The notes beneath the pieces were generated by a model. The model had not been told where the DNA came from, made no database searches, and saw nothing but the letters and a program-made list of their open reading frames with translations. The position numbers and the translations under genes are program-made. DNA of 64,000 bases from Candidatus Leptovillus gracilis (lineage in GTDB: Bacteria; Chloroflexota; Anaerolineae; Promineifilales; Promineifilaceae): assembly GCA_016716065.1 (NCBI GenBank), contig JADJXA010000011.1, positions 1 to 64,000 on the forward strand, written 5' to 3'. Below are positions 56,530 through 64,000 of the stretch, in pieces. The number at the start of each line of letters is the position of its first letter. The first letter of the stretch is position 1.

Positions 56530-57555
56530 TCAGGCGCTGCGTTGTAAGAGCATTTCTGTGAGTTCGTGCAGGGCTGTGGCGGCACGGCCGTTTGGTTGGG
56601 CGGCCTGCAAATGGTCAACGGCTCCTTCTGAATATTCGCTGGCTTTGCTTTGCGTGAATTCACGGGCGCCGTGCGCATCCAACAGGTGAATGGCCTGCTG
56701 CACGAAAGCGGCATCTGGCGCTGCTGCGGCATAAAGCTGGCGCAGTTCAGCGCTGCGCTCCAGCCCATAGAGAACCGGCAGCGTCTTCTTCTTGGTGATG
56801 ATGTCGGTGGCAGCCGATTTGCCGGTGACAGTTTCGTCGCCCCAGATGCCGAGGATGTCGTCTTTTACCTGGAACGCCAGGCCGAGGTCCAGGCCAAACT
56901 GCGCATAGTGAGCGACAATCGCTTCGTCGGCGCCGGCAATGCGGGCGCCCAGTTCGGTGGCAAGGGAGACGAGTACGGCCGTTTTGCCTTCAATCATCGC
57001 CATGTACTCGGCCACGCTCACTTCGGTCCGCTTTTCAAAGTCCATGTCGTCGTGTTGCCCTTGCGTCAGCCCCAGGCAGGTCTCGTCGAAACGGCGCAGC
57101 GCCTCCACGACGATGGGCGCAGTGACGCCGCGCTCAATGAGCCGGTTCAGCGCCAGGTGGGCCAGGGCAAACATGGCGTCGCCGGTGTTGATGGCCTGCT
57201 CAATGCCCCAGATCGTCCAGACCGTCTTGCGACCGCGCCGGGTAGGGCTGGCGTCTTCGATGTCGTCGTGGACCAGCGAGAAGTTGTGTAGGATTTCGAT
57301 GGCGGCGGCCGCCGGCAGCGCCTGCCGCCAATCGCCGCCGGCCGCTTCACAGGTTAACAGGCAGAGTAACGGCCGTATCTGTTTACCAGGGTGTACCTGA
57401 GCCGGCTGCATCTGCTCATCTATCCAACCCATGTGGTAATGGATCATGCCGTAGAATGATCCTGGTGTGTTGTCATCGGTGTTCAGGACGGACTTCATTT
57501 CCTCGTTCAGAGCGGCTAACATGGTTTGCGAGAGGTTTTTTAGTTCAGAGGACAT
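56530..57555 (-). CDS. Polyprenyl diphosphate synthase (geranylgeranyl/farnesyl type)
   Basis: 341 residues, all-helical. First Asp-rich motif LVHDDIEDASPTRRG, second QVKDDILGIWGD, with GKQIRPLL near the N-terminus. Chain length of the product cannot be decided with confidence. Start set at 57555 (MSSELKNLSQ); the frame is open further upstream only as an out-of-frame shadow of the isomerase gene. Downstream of idi-2 in the same direction, 57 bases apart. Confidence 0.9.
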   Translation of the reverse strand: MSSELKNLSQTMLAALNEEMKSVLNTDDNTPGSFYGMIHYHMGWIDEQMQPAQVHPGKQIRPLLCLLTCEAAGGDWRQALPAAAAIEILHNFSLVHDDIEDASPTRRGRKTVWTIWGIEQAINTGDAMFALAHLALNRLIERGVTAPIVVEALRRFDETCLGLTQGQHDDMDFEKRTEVSVAEYMAMIEGKTAVLVSLATELGARIAGADEAIVAHYAQFGLDLGLAFQVKDDILGIWGDETVTGKSAATDIITKKKTLPVLYGLERSAELRQLYAAAAPDAAFVQQAIHLLDAHGAREFTQSKASEYSEGAVDHLQAAQPNGRAATALHELTEMLLQRSA

Positions 57556-57611
57556 CAGACTTGTTCCCGTTTTTGTGGTTTTGTTCGTGTGGGTTTGAAG
57601 CGAACAGACCC

Positions 57612-58703
57612 CTAAAATTGGCGCAGCAGCGGCGTTTGGCCCAGCGCGGACACATCGGCCGCACCACTGCAAAACATAGCGATTCGCAGCTCGTCGGTGA
57701 TGGTGGCAGCCAGTTCGACAACGCCGTCCACGCCGTCCTTGCTGGCGGCGCGCAGGAAATCGCCAGCAAAGCCGACCAGGTTGGCTCCTAGAGCGATGCA
57801 CTTGGCAGCGTCTATTCCATTGCGGATGCCGCCGCTGGCGAAGATTGGCAGGGCGGGGGCAGCGGCGCGGCAGTATTGGATGGAAACGGCCGTTGGAATT
57901 CCCCAATCAATAAACGCCCCAGCCACCCGCGCATGGCGCGCCGTCGGGGCGCGGTACATCTCTACCTGGCTCCAGGAGGTACCACCGGCGCCGGCCACGT
58001 CAATCGCGGCCACGCCGGCCGCCGCCAGTTGGCGCGCCGTCCCTTCAGCAAAACCCCAGCCCACCTCTTTGGCAATGACCGGCACGGGCAGGGCGCGACA
58101 AATCGCTTCAACTTTTGCCAGCAGCCCGGCGAAGTTGCCATCACCTTCCGGCTGCACCGCTTCCTGTAAGGCATTAAAGTGCAAAATCAGGGCATCGGCT
58201 TCAATCATGTCTACGGCGCGGCGGCATTGGTCCAGGCCGTAGCCATAATTTAACTGCACCGCGCCCAGATTGGCGAACAGCAGCACATCCGGCGCTACGT
58301 CGCGCACCCGATAGGTATCGGCCAGGGTGGGGTCTTCGATACCGGCGCGCTGTGAACCGAGGCCCATAGCAATGCCAACCGACTGCGCGGCGGCGGCCAG
58401 GGTGCGGTTGATCTGCCGCGCTTCGGCTGTGCCGCCGGTCATGGAAGAAATGAGCAGCGGCATAGACAGGCGTTTGCCAAAAATTTGGGTGGTGGTGTCC
58501 ACCTCATCGAGGTTAAGTTCCGGCAGGGCTTGATGGAGAAAGAAGTAACTTTCCAGGCCGGTGGTCAGTTTGTTAAACTGGACGTTTTCCTCTAAGTTGA
58601 TGCGGATGTGGTCGGCTTTGCGGCTTTCGTGACTTTCGTCAGGTGGGTTGTCAGATGTGAGCGGTTTACTGTGTGATTGCTGTATGTTGCTGGTCTTGTG
58701 CAT
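57612..58703 (-). CDS. fni: Isopentenyl-diphosphate delta-isomerase, type 2 (FMN-dependent)
   Basis: 363 residues. Start at 58703 with GGAGT eight bases upstream; ATG 58715 is less well placed. Blocks RKADHIRINLEENVQF, LLISSMTGGTAEARQINR, GSQRAGIED, HFNALQEAVQPEGD, VIAKEVGWG and ASGGIRNGIDAAKCIALGA match the FMN/NADPH-dependent type 2 enzyme. It interconverts IPP and DMAPP and feeds the next gene. Confidence 0.96.
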   Translation of the reverse strand: MHKTSNIQQSHSKPLTSDNPPDESHESRKADHIRINLEENVQFNKLTTGLESYFFLHQALPELNLDEVDTTTQIFGKRLSMPLLISSMTGGTAEARQINRTLAAAAQSVGIAMGLGSQRAGIEDPTLADTYRVRDVAPDVLLFANLGAVQLNYGYGLDQCRRAVDMIEADALILHFNALQEAVQPEGDGNFAGLLAKVEAICRALPVPVIAKEVGWGFAEGTARQLAAAGVAAIDVAGAGGTSWSQVEMYRAPTARHARVAGAFIDWGIPTAVSIQYCRAAAPALPIFASGGIRNGIDAAKCIALGANLVGFAGDFLRAASKDGVDGVVELAATITDELRIAMFCSGAADVSALGQTPLLRQF

Positions 58704-58863
58704 AGAAGACTCCATTCTGTGAACTGAGGCAAAGTATACAACGTGGGGCAACTTGTGGCGAGTTTGCCGATTCCTGTACGATTTGCAGCCGTTATTCGCC
58801 ACCCTGATAGCGCTGCGTTAAAATAGCTTGTCTGACGTTTAACGTCTAACCAAAGGAGGTTTT

Positions 58864-59805
58864 ATGCGTGTATTAATTACGGGTGCGGCCGGTTTCTTAG
58901 GCTCACATTTGTGCGATCGTTTCATTAAAGAGGGGCATACCGTTGTCGGTATGGACAACCTGATTACGGGCAACATGGATAATATTGCCCATTTGTTTGG
59001 CAATGATCGCTTCTCGTTTATCAAGCATGACGTGAGCAATCATATTTATGTGCCTGGCGCTTTGGACGCGGTGCTGCACTTTGCTTCGCCCGCCAGCCCC
59101 AATGATTACCTGGCGCATCCCATCCCAACGTTGAAAGTGGGTTCGTTGGGGACGCACAACACGTTGGGGCTGGCCAAGGTGAAGGATGCCCGTTATTTGC
59201 TGGCTTCTACGTCAGAAGTATATGGCGACCCGCAGGTCAATCCGCAGCCGGAAACATATTGGGGCAACGTGAATCCCATCGGGCCGCGCGGCGTGTATGA
59301 CGAGGCAAAACGCTTTGCCGAGGCGATGGTATTGGCCTACCAGCGGTATCATGGCCTGGAGACGCGCATTGTGCGCATTTTTAACACTTATGGCCCGCGG
59401 ATGCGTTTGAATGACGGCCGTGTTGTGCCCAATTTCATCTACCAGGCGCTCAGCAACAAACCGCTGACGGTGTATGGCGATGGCAGCCAGACCCGCTCCT
59501 TCCAGTATTACACCGATCTGGTCGAAGGCATTTACCGCCTGCTGTTTTCGGCCGAATCGCTGCCGGTGAACATTGGCAATCCCACCGAAATGTCTATTCT
59601 GCAATTTGCCAAAGCGGTGCTGGAGGTTTCGGGCAGTCAGTCGGACATTTTGTTTGTCAGCCCCAAGGATGACCGCTTTACCGATGACCCGAAACTGCGC
59701 CAGCCGGACATCAGCAAGGCGCGGCGCGTGTTGGGCTGGGAGCCAAAGGTCGAACTGCGCGAAGGACTGCACGAGACGGTCGCCTATTTCCGGCCTCGTG
59801 TCTGA
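58864..59805 (+). CDS. NAD-dependent sugar-nucleotide epimerase/decarboxylase (UDP-glucuronate decarboxylase-like)
   Basis: 313 residues. Rossmann loop TGAAGFLGSHL, catalytic Ser/Thr-Tyr-Lys as STSEVYGD and YDEAKRFAEA, and RIFNTYGPRM, the pattern of UDP-xylose synthases. AAAGGAGG precedes the ATG. Probably supplies a UDP-sugar for the surface polysaccharide genes that follow. Followed by a terminator built from two ACGGCCGT copies. Confidence 0.9.
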   Translation: MRVLITGAAGFLGSHLCDRFIKEGHTVVGMDNLITGNMDNIAHLFGNDRFSFIKHDVSNHIYVPGALDAVLHFASPASPNDYLAHPIPTLKVGSLGTHNTLGLAKVKDARYLLASTSEVYGDPQVNPQPETYWGNVNPIGPRGVYDEAKRFAEAMVLAYQRYHGLETRIVRIFNTYGPRMRLNDGRVVPNFIYQALSNKPLTVYGDGSQTRSFQYYTDLVEGIYRLLFSAESLPVNIGNPTEMSILQFAKAVLEVSGSQSDILFVSPKDDRFTDDPKLRQPDISKARRVLGWEPKVELREGLHETVAYFRPRV

Positions 59806-59819
59806 GATGATGTGATGGT

Positions 59820-59857
59820 AACGGCCGTTGGTTGCACCAAGACCAACGGCCGTTTTT
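59820..59857 (+). terminator. Terminator formed by two inverted AACGGCCGTT copies
   Basis: AACGGCCGTTGGT, 9-base loop, ACCAACGGCCGTT, then TTTCTTT. Thirteen perfect base pairs. Confidence 0.85.
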
Positions 59858-59865
59858 CTTTCCCC

Positions 59866-61374
59866 ATGAATGGCTTTTCCCCTCTGCCTTGGACAAGTGA
59901 ACGGCGCTCATTGGTGTGGTACGCTGCCCTGGCGACGGCCGTTGGCTTGCTGTTGGCGCGGCTGCCGCTGCTGTGGGGCGCGGCGCTGGTGGGCGGCACG
60001 GCCGTTTTCCTGCTCACCCTCATCCAGCCCTTATTTGGGCTGGGGCTGGTCTTGCTGTTGGGGCCTTTTGGCGCGTTAGAGAGCGTACTCTTTGGCTGGG
60101 GGTTGGACAGCGGCCAGGCGCTGCTGCTGTTCACGCTGGCCGCCTGGCTGGCACGCGGTCTCTCGCGCCGCCGCGTTGTCATCCCCCATACCTTCCTTAA
60201 TGTCCCGTTGGGGCTTTTTGTGCTGGTGATGGCCCTGACGCTGCTGGACGCGCCTTTGTTGACGGTGGGGCTGCGCGAGCTGGCAAAATGGGTGCAAATT
60301 GGCCTGTTGGTGCTGCTGGTGGTGGACCTGACGCAGGAGATGAGGGGGGGAGAGTACGGCCGTTACGCGCCCTGGCTGTTGGCCGGTATGCTGCTGTTAT
60401 CCGGTGTGGCGCAGGCCATGATCGGTATTTGGCAGTTTGGGCTGCGCGGCGACGGGCCGGATCATTTTTTGGTGTTGGGGCGCTTTTTCCGGGCCGCCGG
60501 CACATTCGAGCAGCCCAACCCATATGGCGGTTTCATGAATTTGTCTGTGCTGTTGGCGACCGGCATCTTGTTGGCTCTGCTGACACGCGCCTGGGCGCAT
60601 TGGCGGTGTCCCACCGACGGCGTGCGGCTCACGGCATACGCGATACGCATCTTCATCATCGGCGTCATAACGGCGCTCACCGGTTTGGCGGTATTGGTCT
60701 CCTGGAGTCGTGGCGCGTGGTTGGGATTGGCGGCGGGAACAGCCGTGCTGCTCTTCTGCTGGCCGCGGCAGCGACGTTGGGGCGTGGCCTTGCTGCTGGT
60801 GGGCGGCCTGCTCTTGTGGGCCGGGCTGCAATGGAACCTGATCCCGGCGGGCATTACCGACCGGCTCGTGGGCTTTGGCCAGGATTTGCAGCTTGGCGAT
60901 GCGCGCGGCATAGACATCAACGACGCCAATTACGCCGTGCTAGAACGGCTGGCGCATTGGCAGGCGGCCCTGGACATGGCCCGCCAACAGGTGTGGTGGG
61001 GGGTTGGCTTTGGCAATTACGAACCGGCCTACGCCGACTACGCCCTCATTAATTGGCCCGACGCTTTGGGCCATGCCCATAATTATTATCTCAACCTGCT
61101 GGCCGAAACCGGGGTGATCGGGTTGTTGGCCTATCTCGCCTTATGGGCTGTTATTGTCTGGCAGACGTGGCGGCTTTTGCCGCAGCTGGCTGGCGTGGAG
61201 CGCGGGCTGGCTCTGGGCTTGTTGGCCGCCTGGACGGCGCTGGCGGTGCATCATCTGGTGGACAAGCTGTATGTGAACAATGTGTATGTTCATCTGGGCG
61301 TGATGCTGGGGTTGTTGGTTGTGCTGCGTGAAGCGGCAGAAAGTGAATCACAAAAATCAGTTGGTGAGGCATAG
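59866..61374 (+). CDS. O-antigen ligase-like polysaccharide membrane protein
   Basis: About 500 residues with roughly eleven to twelve membrane helices and the Wzy/WaaL-type region: FEQPNPYGGFMNL, VSWSRGAWLGLAAG (conserved Arg) and ALGHAHNYYLNLLAETGVIGL (conserved His in the extracellular loop). Joins or polymerises glycans on a lipid carrier at the outer face of the membrane. The upstream in-frame ATG/GTG near 59812 lies before the terminator, so ATG 59866 is chosen. Confidence 0.85.
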   Translation: MNGFSPLPWTSERRSLVWYAALATAVGLLLARLPLLWGAALVGGTAVFLLTLIQPLFGLGLVLLLGPFGALESVLFGWGLDSGQALLLFTLAAWLARGLSRRRVVIPHTFLNVPLGLFVLVMALTLLDAPLLTVGLRELAKWVQIGLLVLLVVDLTQEMRGGEYGRYAPWLLAGMLLLSGVAQAMIGIWQFGLRGDGPDHFLVLGRFFRAAGTFEQPNPYGGFMNLSVLLATGILLALLTRAWAHWRCPTDGVRLTAYAIRIFIIGVITALTGLAVLVSWSRGAWLGLAAGTAVLLFCWPRQRRWGVALLLVGGLLLWAGLQWNLIPAGITDRLVGFGQDLQLGDARGIDINDANYAVLERLAHWQAALDMARQQVWWGVGFGNYEPAYADYALINWPDALGHAHNYYLNLLAETGVIGLLAYLALWAVIVWQTWRLLPQLAGVERGLALGLLAAWTALAVHHLVDKLYVNNVYVHLGVMLGLLVVLREAAESESQKSVGEA

Positions 61375-61381
61375 CACGTTC

Positions 61382-61846
61382 ATGATCGCTCTGTTTGCCC
61401 GTATTGTCGCTAATTTTGGCATCAAACCCAAAGAGGCCGAGCGCTTCTTTAAGTTTTTGGTGGTGGGAACCATTGGCTTTGTCGTGGATTTTGGCACGCT
61501 GACGCTGCTTAAAGAGACGACAGGTCTGGCAACGGTGGTTGCCAATACAATTTCGTTTACGTTGGCGGTTATCAGCAATTTTACCCTGAACCGGTATTGG
61601 ACTTACCCAGATTCGCGCACTAAGAGTATTATGTCGCAGATGGGCCAATTTATTACGGTCAGTGTTATTGGTCTGGCGATTAACAATGTCATTTTGGTAT
61701 TGTTGGAACATGCCTTTGACCTGGTGTTGGCGCAGATGGCTGTGCCGCTGCCCGGTTATGTTCCGGGAAAAGTAATTGCCACCATCGTTGTGTTGTTTTG
61801 GAATTTCTTTGCCAACCGTTTTTGGACTTATGGTGACGTGGAGTAA
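61382..61846 (+). CDS. GtrA-family membrane protein
   Basis: 154 residues with four hydrophobic helices and the GtrA pattern: FFKFLVVGTIGFVVDFGTLTLL near the start, AVISNFTLNRYWTY, and WNFFANRFWTYGDVE at the end. Family members move polyprenyl-phosphate-linked sugars across the membrane or help glycosyl transfer. The stop TAATG overlaps the start of the next gene. Confidence 0.88.
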   Translation: MIALFARIVANFGIKPKEAERFFKFLVVGTIGFVVDFGTLTLLKETTGLATVVANTISFTLAVISNFTLNRYWTYPDSRTKSIMSQMGQFITVSVIGLAINNVILVLLEHAFDLVLAQMAVPLPGYVPGKVIATIVVLFWNFFANRFWTYGDVE

Positions 61847-63021
61847 TGCGCATTGGCATTGACGTGACCTCGGCGTTGACGCAGGGTGGCGGGATTGGGC
61901 GTTATACGCGGGAATTGGTCCGGGCGCTGGTGGCGCTGGACGGCCGTTCCACCTATCACCTCTTCGCCGCCAGACAAACCGGACCAACGGCCGTGCCCCA
62001 CCCCCTACCCACCGGCCCCCACATTCGCCGCCACACCGCGCCGCTGACTGAGCCGTGGCTCTACCGCCTCTGGTATCGCCTGCGGATTCCCGCGCCGGTG
62101 CAGTGGGTGACAGGCCCGTTGGATTTGTTCCACTCGCCCGATTTTGTCTTGCCGCCGGTCAGTGGCGGCATTCCCACCTTACTCACCGTTCACGATCTGT
62201 CGTTTGTTCATTACCCGGAAGTGTATCCGGCGGTGTTGGTCAACTACCTGAACCGGGTTGTGCCCTGGTCTATTGGCCGGGCGAGCCATATTTTGGCCGA
62301 TTCGGCGGCGACAAAGGCGGATTTAATAGCTGTCTGGCAGGTCCCAGAGGCCAAAATTACGGTGTTGTACAGCGGCGTTCATGAGCAGTTTCAGCCGGTG
62401 ACGGAACAAGAGGTGTTAACGGCCGTTACTGCCCATTATCAGCTAGACGACGCTCCTTACTTCTTGACGGTGGGTACGGTACAGCCGCGCAAGAATTACC
62501 AGATGCTCATCCGCGCTTTTGCGCCGGTGGCTGCCGAATGGCCCCATAACCTGGTGATTGCCGGTGGCAAGGGTTGGCTGTACGATGATATGCTGGCCGA
62601 AGTGGCGCGGCAAGGGTTAAACGGCCGTGTTCGATTCACCGGTTTTGTCGCCGACGAGGATTTACCGGCTTTGTACAGTGGCGCAACCCTCTTTTTGTTC
62701 CCCAGCCTGTATGAAGGCTTTGGCCTGCCCTTGTTGGAAGCCATGCAGTGCGGCGTGCCGGTGGTTACATCGGACGCTTCCTCTCTGCCGGAAGTGGTGG
62801 GGGGCAAGGGAAATGGGGAAACGGCCGTGCTGCTTTCCCCCCATGACTCATCGGCCTGGACCCAGGCCATGCAAACCCTGTTGGCTGATCCCGCCCGCCG
62901 CGCCCGGTTGGTGGCCGCGGGCTATCGGCAGGCGCGCCAATTTACCTGGCGCAAAGCCGCCGCGCAGCTCCTAAACCTATACCAGTCACTCGCTCATCAA
63001 CCTTCAGAAAGAGCCTGGTAG
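61846..63021 (+). CDS. Glycosyltransferase family 4-type (GT-B fold)
   Basis: 391 residues starting MRIGIDVTSALTQGGGIGRYTREL (Gly-rich loop). C-terminal nucleotide-sugar site LTVGTVQPRKNYQML and LYEGFGLPLLEAMQCGVPVV with the Glu-x7-Glu pattern. Retaining transferase working on lipid-linked oligosaccharides or wall glycans. Translationally coupled to gtrA-like gene. Confidence 0.93.
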   Translation: MRIGIDVTSALTQGGGIGRYTRELVRALVALDGRSTYHLFAARQTGPTAVPHPLPTGPHIRRHTAPLTEPWLYRLWYRLRIPAPVQWVTGPLDLFHSPDFVLPPVSGGIPTLLTVHDLSFVHYPEVYPAVLVNYLNRVVPWSIGRASHILADSAATKADLIAVWQVPEAKITVLYSGVHEQFQPVTEQEVLTAVTAHYQLDDAPYFLTVGTVQPRKNYQMLIRAFAPVAAEWPHNLVIAGGKGWLYDDMLAEVARQGLNGRVRFTGFVADEDLPALYSGATLFLFPSLYEGFGLPLLEAMQCGVPVVTSDASSLPEVVGGKGNGETAVLLSPHDSSAWTQAMQTLLADPARRARLVAAGYRQARQFTWRKAAAQLLNLYQSLAHQPSERAW

Positions 63022-63147
63022 TTACACCAATGACCAAAGTACGATATACCGCCCCCCGCCTCTCAGGTATCATACAACGACGAAAGGTTTGTATTCACAA
63101 AGTTCCTGGCAAAGACAGATTTCAACACATACACACTACACACCTAA

Positions 63148-63699
63148 ATGCTAAACATTCAGACCATCGAAACAGTGGTTCTGCCCATTTGCAGCTTTTC
63201 ACTCAGCGGACCCGACATAGAGCGCAGTGCACTGGCATTTATTGCTATTGGCGAGGGCCAGAACCGCAGCTATCTGCTGCAATGGAATGCACAGTGGGGG
63301 GTGTTCAACCTTATCGGCGGCAAAGTAGACAATGCGCGTGGTGATAGCAATTCATTTATGCGGGCCATTTGCCGCGAAATCGAAGAAGAAATGGGCCTAA
63401 CCAGTCCCCATGACTGTTACATTGTCAAGGAATTGAAGCAAATCTACCTCCGCCAATTTTCGCAGCGCTACAAGATGTTGAAAAACTATCATTTTTGCGT
63501 GTTTGCCATAGATATTTTCCCCGAATTACCCCTGGATCGTAGACGACAATATACATTCGCTCGCTGGTTATCAACCGGTCGGGAAAACGTATACGTTTCC
63601 GCCGAAGAAATTTGTCAACTGCGCACCAAAGATAACCGGCCCATTTCCATGACAACCCGGTATATTTTGCAAATGTTGGACGAAATCCCCTGTAGGTGA
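63148..63699 (+). CDS. NUDIX hydrolase
   Basis: 183 residues. Nudix signature GGKVDN...REIEEEMGL (Gly start, REIEEE core). N-terminus TIETVVLPICSFSLSGPDIE. Clean start by ATG 63148, but without a strong ribosome site. Substrate unknown. Gap 63022-63147 shows nothing; 63700-63903 has no clear element besides an AT-rich region before the next gene. Confidence 0.8.
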   Translation: MLNIQTIETVVLPICSFSLSGPDIERSALAFIAIGEGQNRSYLLQWNAQWGVFNLIGGKVDNARGDSNSFMRAICREIEEEMGLTSPHDCYIVKELKQIYLRQFSQRYKMLKNYHFCVFAIDIFPELPLDRRRQYTFARWLSTGRENVYVSAEEICQLRTKDNRPISMTTRYILQMLDEIPCR

Positions 63700-63903
63700 T
63701 TCATTTGCGCCGCCTGGCAGCTGCTTGCTGAATACAAGCGTCCCGTTATTTCCCCATTCTGGTACAAAATTCCTACCACTGGCAATTCCTAATTTTCGCA
63801 TATTCGTGCATACTATGTGGATACGTTATGTTATTCACAACGCAAACCTTTTTACCGTAGTACTTACAACTAGATAACAAGCCCGAACAAGGAGTGAACC
63901 CTT

Positions 63904-64000
63904 ATGTCGGCTGGTGGAACGACAAATTTACTGCATGGCGTGATGAAGCTGAAAACCGTCTGTGTGGGGGGGCACTTTGCCCAGGCGCAGGCGTCCATCC
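63904..64000 (+). CDS. Start of a gene cut by the window end
   Basis: ATG 63904 follows AAGGAGTG at good spacing. The visible 32 residues begin MSAGGTTNLLHGVMKLKTV. Too short to identify. Confidence 0.55.
   Translation, partial: MSAGGTTNLLHGVMKLKTVCVGGHFAQAQASI

Noticed and set aside
57556..57906. Upstream extension of the prenyl synthase
   Set aside because: It lies inside the isomerase gene in another frame and has no family similarity.

Overview
The window looks like a chromosomal piece of a Chloroflexota bacterium, most likely Anaerolineae-like. This is inferred from the mix of genes: Pro/Thr-stalked surface lipoproteins, LCP protein, type 2 IPP isomerase, a biotin-dependent acyl-CoA decarboxylase complex, a membrane pyrophosphatase, an unlinked rpoC and T-box control. 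Base composition is moderately GC-rich. No phage, transposase, CRISPR array or plasmid functions were seen. The palindrome ACGGCCGT occurs about 110 times by eye, far above chance, in the manner of the cyanobacterial HIP1 element.

Layout. 1-6.5 kb: a frameshifted remnant of a large membrane protein, heme A synthase, a vWA protein and a nicotinamidase-like hydrolase (both frameshifted) under a promoter with twin operators, then a PpiC foldase lipoprotein and a stalked membrane protein. 6-15 kb: a PPC-domain lipoprotein, LCP protein, aldo/keto reductase, cupin, MFS transporter, zinc-ribbon protein, CAP-domain protein and a zinc alcohol dehydrogenase. 15-19 kb: a response-regulator/permease chimera, then leuS preceded by a T-box antiterminator/terminator and, unusually, a tRNA-Ala gene directly in front of it; a second tRNA-Ala lies beyond a stretch of heptamer repeats. 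19-32 kb: lipoprotein, GNAT, histidine kinase, glycoside hydrolase, HAD phosphatase, NAD(P)-binding protein, a TetR/YceI divergent pair with twin operators, a VOC protein, acetyl-CoA synthetase and an unknown protein.

32-42 kb: K+-dependent membrane pyrophosphatase, a histone-deacetylase-like amidohydrolase and a very acidic ~1900-residue TPR/repeat protein. 42-48 kb: housekeeping genes ndk, rsfS, tag-like, xseA, NUDIX, xseB, ftsY and prfB with its programmed +1 frameshift. 48-52 kb: a four-gene ion-pumping acyl-CoA decarboxylase operon. 52-56 kb: rpoC alone, without rpoB, behind two promoters and a leader hairpin. 56-64 kb: isoprenoid genes (idi-2, prenyl diphosphate synthase) and a surface-polysaccharide set (UDP-glucuronate decarboxylase-like, O-antigen ligase-like, GtrA, glycosyltransferase), a NUDIX gene and a gene cut by the window edge.

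Energy genes point to use of ion gradients (pyrophosphatase, decarboxylase) together with acetate activation and an aerobic trait (heme A synthase). Five genes carry apparent single-base frameshifts, four of them in the first 6.5 kb; these may be assembly errors rather than real decay.
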